Assembly: GCA_030425205.1 (NCBI GenBank)
Contig: JAUIAP010000021.1
Coordinates: forward strand, 49,584-113,583
Reading direction: 5' to 3'
DNA length: 64,000 bases
Source: Anaerolineae bacterium
GTDB lineage: Bacteria > Chloroflexota > Anaerolineae > Promineifilales > Promineifilaceae
The position numbers and the translations under genes are program-made. This document shows positions 30,801-35,226 of the stretch, in pieces. Each line of letters begins with the position of its first letter. Position 1 is the first letter of the stretch. A model generated the notes under the pieces. The model searched no databases and had not been told where the DNA came from. It worked only from the letters and a program-made list of their open reading frames with translations.

Positions 30801-32347
30801 CGATTGATAGCGGCGCGATTTTGTTCAGCCCCGCACTCAACTTTACGGGCGATATTTCGTTTACCTACACCATCACAGATGGCAATGGGTTGGGCGACAG
30901 CGCAACGGTGACGGTTTCTGTCACACCTGTCAATGATGGGCCACAAGCGGCCGATGACAACGCCCAAACGGACGAAGACATGCCTGTGACGATTGACGTG
31001 TTGGCGAACGACATCGACGATGACGGGGATGCGCTAGTCATAAGTAGCGTGACGCAACCGAGCGATGCAACGGTTGTCATCAACGACGACCAGACAGTGA
31101 CCGTCACACCGACGCTCAACTTCAACGGTGTGCTGACCTTTACCTACACCATCAGCGATGGTGCGGCGAGTGACACGGCAACGGTTGTCGTGTCGGTCAA
31201 TCCTGTCAATGATGCGCCCATCGCCGTCAACGACAGCGCGACGACGGATGAAGATGTCGCCGTGACAATTGACGTATTAGCGAATGATAGTGATGTCGAT
31301 GGAGATGTGTTGAGCGTGATTCAGGTGGATGGATCGGCCGATGGCGAGACAACCATCAACCCAGATAACACCGTCACCTTCACCCCAACCCTCAACTTCA
31401 ACGGCGTTGTCTCGCTGACTTACACGATTGACGACGGCAATGGTGGCACAGCGACCGCCAACATCGTCATCACCGTCAACCCAGTCAATGACAACCCCGT
31501 TGCCGTCAACGACAGCGCGATGACGGATGAAGATGTCGCCGTGACGATTGACGTTCTCGCCAACGATAGCGATGTGGATGGTGACACGTTGAGCATTGAC
31601 AGCGCGACGACACCAGCCAATGGGTCGGTCAACGTCACGCCTGACTTCCAAATCGACTACACGCCAGCACTCGGCTTTAGCGGTGTGGACACGTTTGACT
31701 ACACCATCAGCGATGGCAACGGCGGTCTTGCAACGGCAACCGTGACAGTGACAGTTAACGCCGTCGCCAGCAATTGCGACATCTACCCGATTGCCCTGCA
31801 TGAAGGGACGTTGGCGGGTGCATCTCCCGGCGACATCATCGACGACATCACTGTAGGTGCAGGTGCGGGCAACTTCGGTTGGCTGACGTGGGACGGCAGC
31901 AACAGCGTCAACGCGCTGGCCGCCAGCTTGACGCCACCGGGCAACGACGGCGACTACGTCAACCCGAACAACCCGAACGACCACGCTATCTCGATTGGCG
32001 ACTGGATTGAAGGGCGGCCGGGTGTCGGCAATGCGAAGAAGGTGCGCGATGCGCTGGACTCGTTGATCGGGTTGGAAATCGTCGTGCCTGTGTGGAGCGA
32101 AGTGACGGGCAGCGGATCGAATAGTGAATATCTCGTCAGCGGCTTTGCACGAGTTAAGCTGGTGGATTACCGCTTGCCGAGCGAGAATCGCATCACGGTT
32201 GAATATCTCGGTATGACCGACTGTGATGAGACGGTGGCGATGGAGCAGAACGATGGGGACATGATTGCGGTGCGACCGAGTCGCCACTCCGCATTGAGGG
32301 TAGCCTACGCTGTCCTACCAATTGCCTCACCTGTTTTGCGTGCCTAA
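15824..32347 (+). CDS. Giant (~5500 aa) secreted multidomain protein: transglutaminase-like, 7 long repeats, VWA, cadherin-like repeats
   Basis: Start chosen at ATG 15824 (AAGGAG 6 bases upstream, then signal peptide IISVSIVIGIFISLWPIPVWA). Order by residue: transglutaminase-like domain about 266-409, where the usual catalytic Cys position reads Ser (GNSVDQSSLL) while HWW and LDPSF remain; three hydrophobic helices about 836-959; Ig-like domains; a helical Asp-rich segment about 1469-1592 (DALGDLADDL..DDIADAIDDL); seven ~269-residue repeats about 1881-3739; a VWA domain with MIDAS DGSGS about 3846-4049; five or so NEW3/alpha-galactosidase-associated Ig domains to about 4672; seven cadherin-like/tandem-95 repeats about 4675-5315; and a C-terminal domain with NFGWLTWDG and VGFARVKL-like features seen in TadG-type proteins. 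Presumably extracellular and adhesive or structural. The frame is intact over 16.5 kb. Transcribed alone between terminators. Confidence 0.9.
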   Translation: MSSSSTPYRIISVSIVIGIFISLWPIPVWAALVKPSAQHRNQPTTIAEPTTDDFASLLPIGMQDQLQSMGMVGADGVPEGILFDQGALSGDALTKPAVLVNPISISRIQSAYVPNALDSGRLEIEFAVTNNQNPTLVPQIPETATVTETIDIVAEFDFSADPNTIRNVIIADELTNSTFAEAVPSAETSGSELIINLGDIAPLATVTATLMIDVPATGGQFVELDTGARAFGSLRGMEVNSQASPISLAPDSFAEYFIDTPDADIDDEYMLNALAQIGGDPVAIFEYVQSLGFETYVGSLRGTRGTLWSEAGNSVDQSSLLIAMLRASGVPARYAHGTLFTQEAQILIGSMFPDPVSVVGHIPDGTALSSPTNDPDLIMETIDHWWAQAYVDGAWVDLDPSFAAATPGTTYTTAVEDLAELPDALRHKVTMAAKVEQYNAFPSIVGYDGQSIIRPLEVTFNSVELVGKPVTFNQLVNSNVQGGLIFSVITHDYVPTFVVGENEKSFAGDTYQDIFSNIFGGLTNRVSLALWVEVTNLSPNGSAETYEREVIDLIGPEGRQGGAIGDIISKRSAAEEPYVTPVDTFQIQVAPHTKVPAKATSIAGSGILKNAIEVGDVLDELNQLGDNPTDAQQADFVTANLPLLLEAQNQQLALLGNRYLEVSEEFENPLTKSLLVKSYTEKSKVLFLSRVSVNGEDNKTSFELLNVRQRTIPFPGQAASASTTGNFVSSLVAKSAEFGVMTSFNDGTPLSAMSVIQKSNALGLSPVYIDQSNLSSLERLNISTEAKARINTAVSEGKTVMVPPEMVEIEGVETIGWIEIAPDGYAEPVLENGQRAIVLIGYGTLVSQIANWLYPLGFIGGFIFTFVFWIAALLKFIPLFLKPCKVANEALVLNNPCEAVDKFIIIAALEAALAFTGNMVVLECMTVPNPGFCAGALVGLSIVFSLTQLMVANILANDPPRPASLLSPAQLNEDTFLISASERLTATQLYSSTQLDMSVDIPWASFDELTVNQFEVQEGGGSTTIVLTDPLESFATYAQSNNGLGLGSHSQSTLVDAQFRDGIAIANTSDSEILVGNSEQSFQIGTDTISLANGVAFINYNGPVTIAESSPDNDSVTLSGVSEFFTNEFSAKSITITSGSTAQSLLTIPSNYNDTYSVTVDAPIGWKVDIDSDGVISTTARNGAEPGTYTLLVVSHSDSHPNAYVSNEIAITVLPTSDFEVTIVDDDLTTLPVGEVLEPRATYIGLNGHADNGQAELTDSAYIVEINNKSSQSRTFNLTVSGPPAAWLELSGSDTLSKSISLLPGQTGEVGLYVNPDGSVLPPSSTMHPLVATVTDANNASDVRSYSTSWTMPSLPFPYLESAELIHYAAPNTLADVQLDIYNVGNASASYSISSFVYGDIYFSDIYTSANLPISPETFVASNIQAGAVVSQNLVIDTSGTTVGQRYIIENQTVEGAYSPTNYAVLEIVSAESLVAIQASQAMQDLIDSIDTDALGDLADDLAIVTTITDDIADAIDDLVADLTNPDAKDDLIDVLTDLVNGLDGSDAQEALQQVIDDLTAHTDPADIADDLNNLGDALADLAEEFAVRTRYPFSVSFTPGVSGNLPGAVTTYTLAIDNLSDLTATYGVTQTTPSGTTFTQYSVAPGDSETILIPVSAANLGYTTLSTEIIAYENGEPIPATRIRRTVGFNVVDKFVEVLAVFADPAFVDVGAGSAEITTVIANVANSYRSGIAYTSVISPDGKVVYSGTTPLAIPSGIPATYPLDTLDASLLPQGTYTVAVEIRDETGAIIPDGSGYTFLGVGQRVQGSHSVTPELAPPGTVTATTTITTEVQDSGVTTNSGGTLIAPLVQTVPSGIRNVARARLGTHFDVPFMGVITPTGYTRFESADSGLTYSSGWGARSVSQASVGQTHRSNVAGSSVSFTFDGEWLGLGFVACSICGDAEIEIDGVSQGTLDTYSRYDDTLSRYYDLAAGTHTVTVTVAGTANPNATSSYVYLDYVDLWDGTALADGRFEQNDARVLSTSNWSNGNTGTASGGSYQRFGSSKWFPFTGDSVTAQLFTYNTTGHMEILIDGVSQGIVDVQSTSNGTRTFSFDGLGSGIHVLQLHAWRGTSTVDAFETPAIEPAYQFSTSTGVVRYEETDEAIRYNDAPLRQMPTSFNSGSYSWASRGYAIYSGVISDTYSLTFDGSKVGVGFVTRTSGGLAELFIDGVSQGIVDTYSKYDTTKSLYYDLGSTGTHTVTVVVLDQRNPFASNDNVHLDYFDVYDGTAMADGQFEPTLDDVVDGDQRVWRSTNWSHATTGAATNGNYLRFGSRAWFPFTGDSVNYQTLVYNGAGSVEIEIDGISQGYYDLYSASTTTRTFSFDGLGAGGHVMEVKNFRGNATLDSFSTPGSAPFVDDTPPTGLVRYEDNHPAVLYNGVPYEETATSWSGNSYATASRGHARHSRTLSDTISLTFDGQWVSVGFIEDTNRGLAEIFIDGISQGIVDTYSRSQDTGTVVYDLGTNGTHTLEILVLDQRNPLATDDYVVLDYIDVWDGTAMPDGTFQAELDEDDGTQRVWRSSNWSSASSGSADSGTYLRFGSRVWFPFTGDSVSFNSLVYNGVGTIGIRIDGELQGYYDLYSASTTTRTFSFDGLGAGAHVIEIRNYRGNASVDSFTTPGNAPFVNDLDNQTGIIRYEDNDPALRFNGAEWEDTTTSWSGGDYGHASHGYARYSRTLSDSVSLTFDGSWVSVGLLEQTNAGIVEIVIDGVSQGQYDTYSRFNDTVNYVFDLGAGGTHTVEVIATDQRNANATDDYLIIDYIDVWDGTTIPVGTFNTQLDDYNFDQRIWRSSNWARSTSGTATEGDYLRSGSRMWFPFTGDTVTYQALAYSSAGIVEVRIDGEFKALVDLYNPSTVTRTVSFDGLGAGPHVIEIANSRGTAVVDGFATPGTAPFYVDPAAQTGLVRFEENYDGMRYNGVPFGQTASSWSTDDFSWASRGYARISRTANDSFSFTFDGDWFSLGLLERSNAGLLELFIDGTSQGVIDTYSRYDDTVNYTFDLTASGTHTVEVVVLDQRNPNSSDDWIHIDYVDVWDGTAMPDGEFDALLEPNDGDERIWRSTNWAQSSSATATGGTYLRSGSRIWFPFTGDTVSYQALAYSSAGQVSVRIDGEFVDYFDLYNPATVTRTFSFDGLGAGAHVIEIVAHRGTAVIDTFTTPGEPPFYTDPALQTGVVRHEERDAAMRWNGVSFDQTATSWGTDDFSWASRGYARISRTGGDIFSYTFDGDWVNLGLLERSNAGLAEVFIDGISQGIIDTYSRYDDSVNYVYELGATGTHTIEVVVLDQRNPYASDDWIHIDYVDTWDGTAMGDGLFEAILEPDNSTQRIWRSSNWGNANDANASDGSYLRSGSRMWFPFTGDTVSYQVLAYSSAGQVEIRIDGESQGNFDLYNRTVTPRTFSFEGLGAGAHVIEIIARRGTAGVDAFSTPGGAPFYEPPVQTGIVRYEENHPAILYNGVPFNETATSFADSGYAWGSRGYARWSRTLNDTFSMTFDGSWVNLGFVARTNAGLAEVFIDGVSQGVIDTYATGNSTVNFAYDLGTTGTHTVEIVVLDQRNPSSTEDYIHLDYIDVWDGTAMSGGSFEAQLEPLDGTQRIWRSNNWGHINDGNSENGFYLRDGSSAWFPFTGDSVNYDAYFYNGAGQVELLIDGVSLGVVNLNQTSAETKPYAAADLGNGPHVLQVRAASGRSTLEGFTTPATPVGFAVVGSGTNDLAADIGDPNTYPVELTNYSAYSDTITVTVSSENWPSSVNPSLVTLQPGESVVVSTTVVVPPSAVLGDTDTVTITTISTANGNFVTHNTLNLYAVDVKVQLCIALDGSGSVSGPDFELARQGLSAAFRDPTVVPRDGTVEFSLVQFPLSAQVAEVPPTVIVSDASAEAVAQQIDTFARQGGGTPMGQGINACADLITGSHHFANAPAHVINVATDGQPTDGSATPNARDAAIAAGITQINAEAIGPGASIGFLRDQLVYPQPGYVAPPFVEDAGGFVIPIATFEDFAASIREKLQFVFGIYSLDVLHTVPVTGTNILSTTIVPVATAYVTDTDRTDINWQYTQESNTTETLTFQTVLPDMIAGETRRVADGTVISYTLSAGEVSQLQLPPLYVAAPHLVALSPPTRTISAGATANYTVTLYNLTSESLPLTLDIAGVPENWVSGLQDVVVAADSSLDLPIAISAPVSADLTTYSFAVSVQTPTGGSDQASALLTVVDGFDIDISPAVQTVLAGDTTSYDVVIENPGSVAQTYALTLDGLDAIAQASLPPTVTITAGTSTTLTLPVDGNYQAGSEPFSVTAVNEGGLVNDDAALLEVIGETGVSLDITPPTQFGGPGAATLYTVTVSNDGDFIDTFDLVVDLPTSWTYEWQANGQPTTPLTLTPAVFNEAFLYLLVVPPAGTAAGNYPFTVSTASSINSSATASDSAELVVLGQGVDIDILDITTPVPAGSVVTWDVVVTNSGTVADTFDLSNLGIGGEVGNFSQSSVSLAAGAATTVQLTLDTPDFVLPNTPYALMVSAESQTDSNANDDDITEIFFTGFEAVEVAWQPTLQEINNGESVDYFFTITNTGNIPTEYGLTFSTANGVTLTPEVETITIPAHLAAVVRVTAAADNSATGTYDLLGTATATTTSASDTATLIVTAGNTPPDAVDDTVVIDEDSTITLFVLDNDSDQENDPLTVIAITQPLDGDATLNADNSVTITPTLDFNGVLTLTYTISDGVFSDTANIVVTVNAVNDAPVANDDSATTDEDTAVTIDVLANDSDVDDDTLTITSVSDGNAAISGDQIVYTPTLNFNGIVTFTYTITDGNGAGDSAFVTVTVNPVNDAPVAEDDSTMTDEDVAVTIDVLANDSDVDGNALTINAITQPVTGTVTLISDTLRYTPTLNFNGVVTFSYTVGDGNGGSDDATVTVTVLPVNDAPVALDDSAVTLEDTPVSIDVLANDSDVDGDTLTIDSVSQPSAGTATIDSGAILFSPALNFTGDISFTYTITDGNGLGDSATVTVSVTPVNDGPQAADDNAQTDEDMPVTIDVLANDIDDDGDALVISSVTQPSDATVVINDDQTVTVTPTLNFNGVLTFTYTISDGAASDTATVVVSVNPVNDAPIAVNDSATTDEDVAVTIDVLANDSDVDGDVLSVIQVDGSADGETTINPDNTVTFTPTLNFNGVVSLTYTIDDGNGGTATANIVITVNPVNDNPVAVNDSAMTDEDVAVTIDVLANDSDVDGDTLSIDSATTPANGSVNVTPDFQIDYTPALGFSGVDTFDYTISDGNGGLATATVTVTVNAVASNCDIYPIALHEGTLAGASPGDIIDDITVGAGAGNFGWLTWDGSNSVNALAASLTPPGNDGDYVNPNNPNDHAISIGDWIEGRPGVGNAKKVRDALDSLIGLEIVVPVWSEVTGSGSNSEYLVSGFARVKLVDYRLPSENRITVEYLGMTDCDETVAMEQNDGDMIAVRPSRHSALRVAYAVLPIASPVLRA
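21465..27040 (+). repeat. Seven ~807-bp in-frame repeats in the giant gene
   Basis: Unit starts recognisable by TG(V/L/I)(V/I)R(Y/F/H)E fall near 22222, 23032, 23839, 24648, 25452 and 26259, with a more divergent first unit from about 21465. Spacing is 804-810 bases (about 269 residues). Each unit has two similar beta-sandwich halves, one with FTFDGxW..G(L/F)xExxNAGLxExFIDG, the other with WFPFTGDxVxYQ..IRIDGE and FSFDGLGAGAHVIEI. There are thus about 14 modules resembling carbohydrate-binding or adhesive sandwiches. Parts are nearly identical at the base level, so homogenisation or recent expansion is likely and assembly could have miscounted copies. Confidence 0.9.
29845..31770 (+). repeat. 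Seven tandem cadherin-like (tandem-95) repeats
   Basis: Units of 268-279 bases start near 29851, 30119, 30388, 30661, 30937, 31216 and 31495, each beginning APVAxDDSAxTDEDxxVTIDV. The Asp-rich LANDSDVDGD motif is repeated in each and is a likely calcium site. Found widely in bacterial adhesins. Confidence 0.9.
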
Positions 32348-32356
32348 CAAAAGTTG

Positions 32357-32398
32357 AGCGGTCATCGGTCGTAAGCATACGCTCGACCGATGACCGCT
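32357..32398. terminator. 15-bp hairpin right after the giant gene
   Basis: AGCGGTCATCGGTCG (32357-32371) pairs perfectly with CGACCGATGACCGCT (32384-32398) around a 12-base loop. It begins 10 bases after the stop codon. There is no T-run, but the stem is long and perfectly placed for transcript ending or 3'-end protection. Confidence 0.65.
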
Positions 32399-32444
32399 TC
32401 CGCAAAGTAGACAGTTAATTTGTGGTCAACTCAAGCTACATCGA

Positions 32445-32475
32445 CTGGGAAGCTCTCCGTCGGAGGGCTTCCCAG
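32445..32475. terminator. Second hairpin in the convergent gap
   Basis: CTGGGAAGCTCTCC pairs with GGAGGGCTTCCCAG (one G-T pair) around a 3-base loop. No T-run on either strand. Confidence 0.5.
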
Positions 32476-32596
32476 GCAGCGTGTTACACGCCAATCCAAC
32501 CCTCCAAACATGTCAACAGAAACAGTTCGACAAGTTGAATGAAGCGCGTAATAGTTAAATTAAAAATGCCATCACAGTTAATTTAATCCAACAAGA

Positions 32597-32630
32597 ATCC
32601 CTTACGATAACTGTAATTATTGTAAGGGAT
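32597..32630. terminator. Third hairpin in the convergent gap
   Basis: ATCCCTTACGATAA pairs with TTATTGTAAGGGAT (one G-T pair) around a 6-base loop. It lies between the giant gene and the convergent secreted-protein gene ending at 32757. The 409-base gap also holds one TCGGCCGA at 32667 but no gene. Confidence 0.5.
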
Positions 32631-32756
32631 CACACCTTCGCTAAAACCACGCGCTGATGCTGATTTTCGGCCGAAATTAAACCTCAAGTAATGTTCACTC
32701 TACGCCGCATATCACTCAGCATACACGTTCCAAAGCCTATGCTGTTCACGTTATCA

Positions 32757-33536
32757 TTATTCACACCACTCATGCACCATCTCAAATTCCCCAATCACGT
32801 CAAACACCACCGTCCCACCATTCTGGAGCGTTTCGACGAACGCATCTGCATCCGTCATCGTGATGAGCATTCGCTCGGTGCGCGGTTGATAGGGGCAGAT
32901 CAAATTGTCAATATCGACGGCCAAATTAAACGTGCCGCTTGCTGAACCAGTTTCGACAATGTGAACGCCGTCGATGGGATAGCTTCCCAACTGATCCGCT
33001 TGGTTACAGCGGTCAAAGCAGTTGTCGGGGTCAAACACTACGATCAGCGGCTTGAACCCGTCTGGCTTGCCCGCAAAGTCAAACGCCAAATCAACCTGAA
33101 ATGGCTGCTTGCTTAACACGTCAACATCCGTAATGCGGAACCCGTCTTCAATTGGTTCTGGCGTGGGCATGTCGGGTGCAGGTGTCGGCGCGGGCGCACT
33201 GCCACCACTCCCGCCCCCCGTCGCGCATGGCGGCCACGGCCCTGACTCTGGAATCACACAATCGTCGCCACCACTCCCCGCTGGCGGCGCAGGTTGAGAC
33301 GACCCGCCGCCGGTCGCACAGGGAGGCCATGGCCCCGATTCTGGAATCACACAATCTTCCTCACCGCTCCCCACTGGCGGCGTAGGCTGAGACGACCCAC
33401 CCCCTGTCGCACATGGAGGCCATGGCCCCGACTCTGGAATCACGCAATCTTCCTCCGCTACCACAGGACTCGTTGGCAGCATTATTGCTATGACCAACCC
33501 AAAGAGCATAATTATCAGACAAATTCGTTTCAACAT
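32757..33536 (-). CDS. Small secreted protein with three Cys-containing proline/glycine repeats
   Basis: Start at 33536, with AGGGAGAAG upstream and a signal peptide (LIIMLFGLVIAIMLPTSPVVA, cleaved before EEDC). Residues 28-109 hold three 31-residue units, each CVIPESGPWPPC followed by ATGGGSSQPxPP. The paired cysteines could form a small disulfide loop per unit. After a Pro-rich linker, residues about 130-259 form a globular domain with FDPDNCFDRCNQADQLGSYP and DNLICPYQPR, resembling no family I know. Probably exported and surface-exposed. It sits at the 3' end of the RHS block, 15 bases downstream of an RHS fragment. Confidence 0.75.
   Translation of the reverse strand: MLKRICLIIMLFGLVIAIMLPTSPVVAEEDCVIPESGPWPPCATGGGSSQPTPPVGSGEEDCVIPESGPWPPCATGGGSSQPAPPAGSGGDDCVIPESGPWPPCATGGGSGGSAPAPTPAPDMPTPEPIEDGFRITDVDVLSKQPFQVDLAFDFAGKPDGFKPLIVVFDPDNCFDRCNQADQLGSYPIDGVHIVETGSASGTFNLAVDIDNLICPYQPRTERMLITMTDADAFVETLQNGGTVVFDVIGEFEMVHEWCE
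33209..33455 (-). repeat. Three 93-bp tandem repeats in the Cys/Pro secreted protein
   Basis: Nearly identical units encode (E/D)DCVIPESGPWPPCATGGG plus a Ser-Gln-Pro linker; the third is cut short at the linker. Copy number could vary between strains. Confidence 0.85.
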
Positions 33537-33551
33537 ATTATCTTCTCCCTT

Positions 33552-33815
33552 TTAATGATTAACGTCACAGGTAAAGCACCTTAAAATCAATGATGCATCA
33601 AAGTTGGCTACCGCGCCACCCAGATGATCGTTGACAACAAAGAAAACGCTGTTGCCCTGTCGCTCTGCAATCATCTGTCCACCAAACGCATACCGCTTGT
33701 GAACGTCCGTCGCGCCAGCGGGATTCGTGCCGACATAGGTGCGCTGGTAGAGACCGTCGCCCAAGTTAATCGTCTGGTTCGACAATGTGAACGCTAACAA
33801 TGTGATTATTCCCAA
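33552..33815 (-). pseudogene. Orphan RHS core fragment (first half of the core)
   Basis: The minus strand encodes TINLGDGLYQRTYVGTNPAG, then HKRYAFGGQMIAERQ and FFVVNDHLGGAVANF. These align with the RHS core of the full gene (VNLGDGLYQRTYVGNDPAG..NDHLGGAVSNF). Homology covers only about 33590-33785; both sides are unrelated sequence. The fragment stops just after the NDHLGG motif, where the other orphan core fragment near 37.8 kb begins, so the two look like separated halves of one former copy. Confidence 0.8.
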
Positions 33816-33821
33816 ACAATA

Positions 33822-34163
33822 CTACTTATGTTCCAATCTCTTCTCTAATCGGAGAATGACAAAATATTGTAAAGCACTCAGATAGGGAAGTGTTAACAGC
33901 ATATTAACTGACCCTCCCAACCAATCTATAAAACTGGTTGTTTGCACAACAATCGAGAGTATCATGGAAAATGTCAATCCGATGGTAAACAATAAGAAAT
34001 ATCCGTATGAACTTCTTCTAGGTTCTATCATCAAGAAGAGCAACATTGTGAAAAACGCTAACAAAGATATTATTATTGGAATAGAGTTTGACAGACAGTA
34101 ACCTACGAGCCATCCTATCGCACACACTAGAAATCTTATGCCGTTCAAAACCCTCTTTTTCAT
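33822..34163 (-). CDS. Small four-helix membrane protein, candidate immunity protein of the orphan RHS tip
   Basis: A 113-residue protein with about four hydrophobic segments (FLVCAIGWLVGYCLS, IIISLLAFFTMLLFLMI, YFLLFTIGLTFSMILSIVV, MLLTLPYLSALQYFVIL). It is not similar to anything I recognise. It follows the orphan toxin-like tip on the same strand, the usual place for an RHS immunity gene, and the region is AT-rich like other exchangeable tip modules. Odd points: an intrinsic terminator ends only 5 bases before its ATG, and no ribosome site is visible, so expression may be weak or lost. Confidence 0.5.
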   Translation of the reverse strand: MKKRVLNGIRFLVCAIGWLVGYCLSNSIPIIISLLAFFTMLLFLMIEPRRSSYGYFLLFTIGLTFSMILSIVVQTTSFIDWLGGSVNMLLTLPYLSALQYFVILRLEKRLEHK

Positions 34164-34167
34164 AAGG

Positions 34168-34201
34168 AAAAAACAGCTTAAATATAATTACTTAAGCTGT
34201 T
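34168..34201 (-). terminator. Intrinsic terminator after the orphan RHS tip
   Basis: AACAGCTTAA (34172-34181) and TTAAGCTGTT (34192-34201) form a perfect 10-bp stem with a 10-base loop. On the minus strand a run of six T (opposite 34168-34173) follows. It ends transcripts from the tip gene. Confidence 0.8.
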
Positions 34202-34308
34202 AACTCTGACTCTTTCAACCTCTGCTGAGCTTTTACTCGAACATAATAGCGTGTGACATGATGCTTAAGAGGAACTTAGTTGCGCCCCGTTTAATTGTTT
34301 CCGTTCAC

Positions 34309-34952
34309 CTACCACCAAGTCACATCGGAGGTGACTGTAATTGCATTACCGAAGGCTATCATCCATGCCCAGTTCGGTGTGAATCTATGCTTTTCTGTTG
34401 TCCCACTTTGCAATACTGTCTTTGCGCCATTTGCATCGAGTCCCGAAATGCTCCACTTAACCTGCTTACTGAAGAACGGAGTTCCCACACTCAGTTGAAT
34501 CGCGCCTCTTCTAACAGATTCACGAACCTCTGGACTCTTCAACCCCACTAGTATCTGCTCTAATGTGTCAATGGTAGATGAAAATCCAACGTCTAATGAT
34601 CTGACAATATAGTCATACAACAAAATAGCAGTGAGTGGCACAGGGGAGCTTAGTACATAGGAGAGAAATGCTGCAAATATTCTTGCCACAACCTGTGACA
34701 TACCCTTACTCATCAGCCATTCTGCTATCTGATCTTCATCAGGCGCATTCTCATTTGACATCCATTCTTGAATTTTATCTCTCAACTCATCTCCCTTCTC
34801 ATCTACCCAAGCTCTTATGTCTTCAAGATTTGCATCCAGCATTTTGAACATCTCTAAAGAAGCCTCGGTTGCTTCAATATACGCATCAAGTTCTGCCTCA
34901 TTGTTTAAGGTTATTGTTGAATGACCTGAGGGGTCAATATAGTTTTGGGGGA
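34309..34952 (-). pseudogene. Orphan RHS C-terminal tip, separated from its core by an insertion
   Basis: Reading from the right, the frame enters at NYIDPSGHSTI, the same core-to-tip boundary as NYIDPDGHIEQ in the full RHS gene. About 205 residues follow with no recognised toxin family: an acidic helical part (ELDAYIEATEASLEMFKML), a hydrophobic hairpin (VVARIFAAFLSYVLSS and PLTAILLYDYIV), and a beta-rich end (VKWSISGLDANGAKTVLQ..ITVTSDVTWW). A pore- or membrane-acting toxin is conceivable, but this is a guess. Immediately upstream the RHS core is replaced by the serine-recombinase element; the missing core half lies at 37540-37812. As it stands it cannot be made as an RHS protein. Confidence 0.7.
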
Positions 34953-35094
34953 CAAAGCACAACAAATACCCCTAAAGTAAGTAAAAGGCAACAGGTTCGG
35001 ACAGAAAAGGCCGTGACGACGATAGATAGGCTCCTAGAATTGGCAGTGTTGGTCGCGCAGATACGCCAACGCGAAGAAGAGAAGGAGCAAGCCA

Positions 35095-35226
35095 ATGGAG
35101 CAAACAGAAAATGCAGTGGTGAAATGGGAAACGCTATCGGCCGAAATACAGCAACAAGTGATCCAACAAGTGACGCGGTTGCTGTTGGCAGCCCTCAAGG
35201 AGATGTCTGATGAAGAGTCATCCTAA
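35095..35226 (+). CDS. 43-residue protein translationally coupled to the serine recombinase
   Basis: ATG 35095 has AAGGAG 8 bases upstream; the frame ends at TAA 35224-35226, overlapping the recombinase start (35210) by 17 bases in another frame. It encodes a helical peptide starting MEQTENAVVKWETLSAEI and continuing with Gln- and Leu-rich sequence (QQVIQQVTRLLLAALKEM). Function unknown; a recombination directionality or accessory factor is possible from its position. A second short frame just upstream (about 34977-35120, KRQQVRTEKAVTTIDRLLEL) is also protein-like but lacks a convincing start. The only octamer TCGGCCGA of the element is inside this gene (35137), in frame as Ser-Ala-Glu. Confidence 0.6.
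   Translation: MEQTENAVVKWETLSAEIQQQVIQQVTRLLLAALKEMSDEESS

Noticed and set aside
27947..32287. Three long minus-strand frames (about 336-360 codons) under the giant gene
   Set aside because: They are antisense to the VWA and cadherin-like repeats, rich in Arg/His/Val in periodic patterns that mirror the repeats. No ribosome sites.
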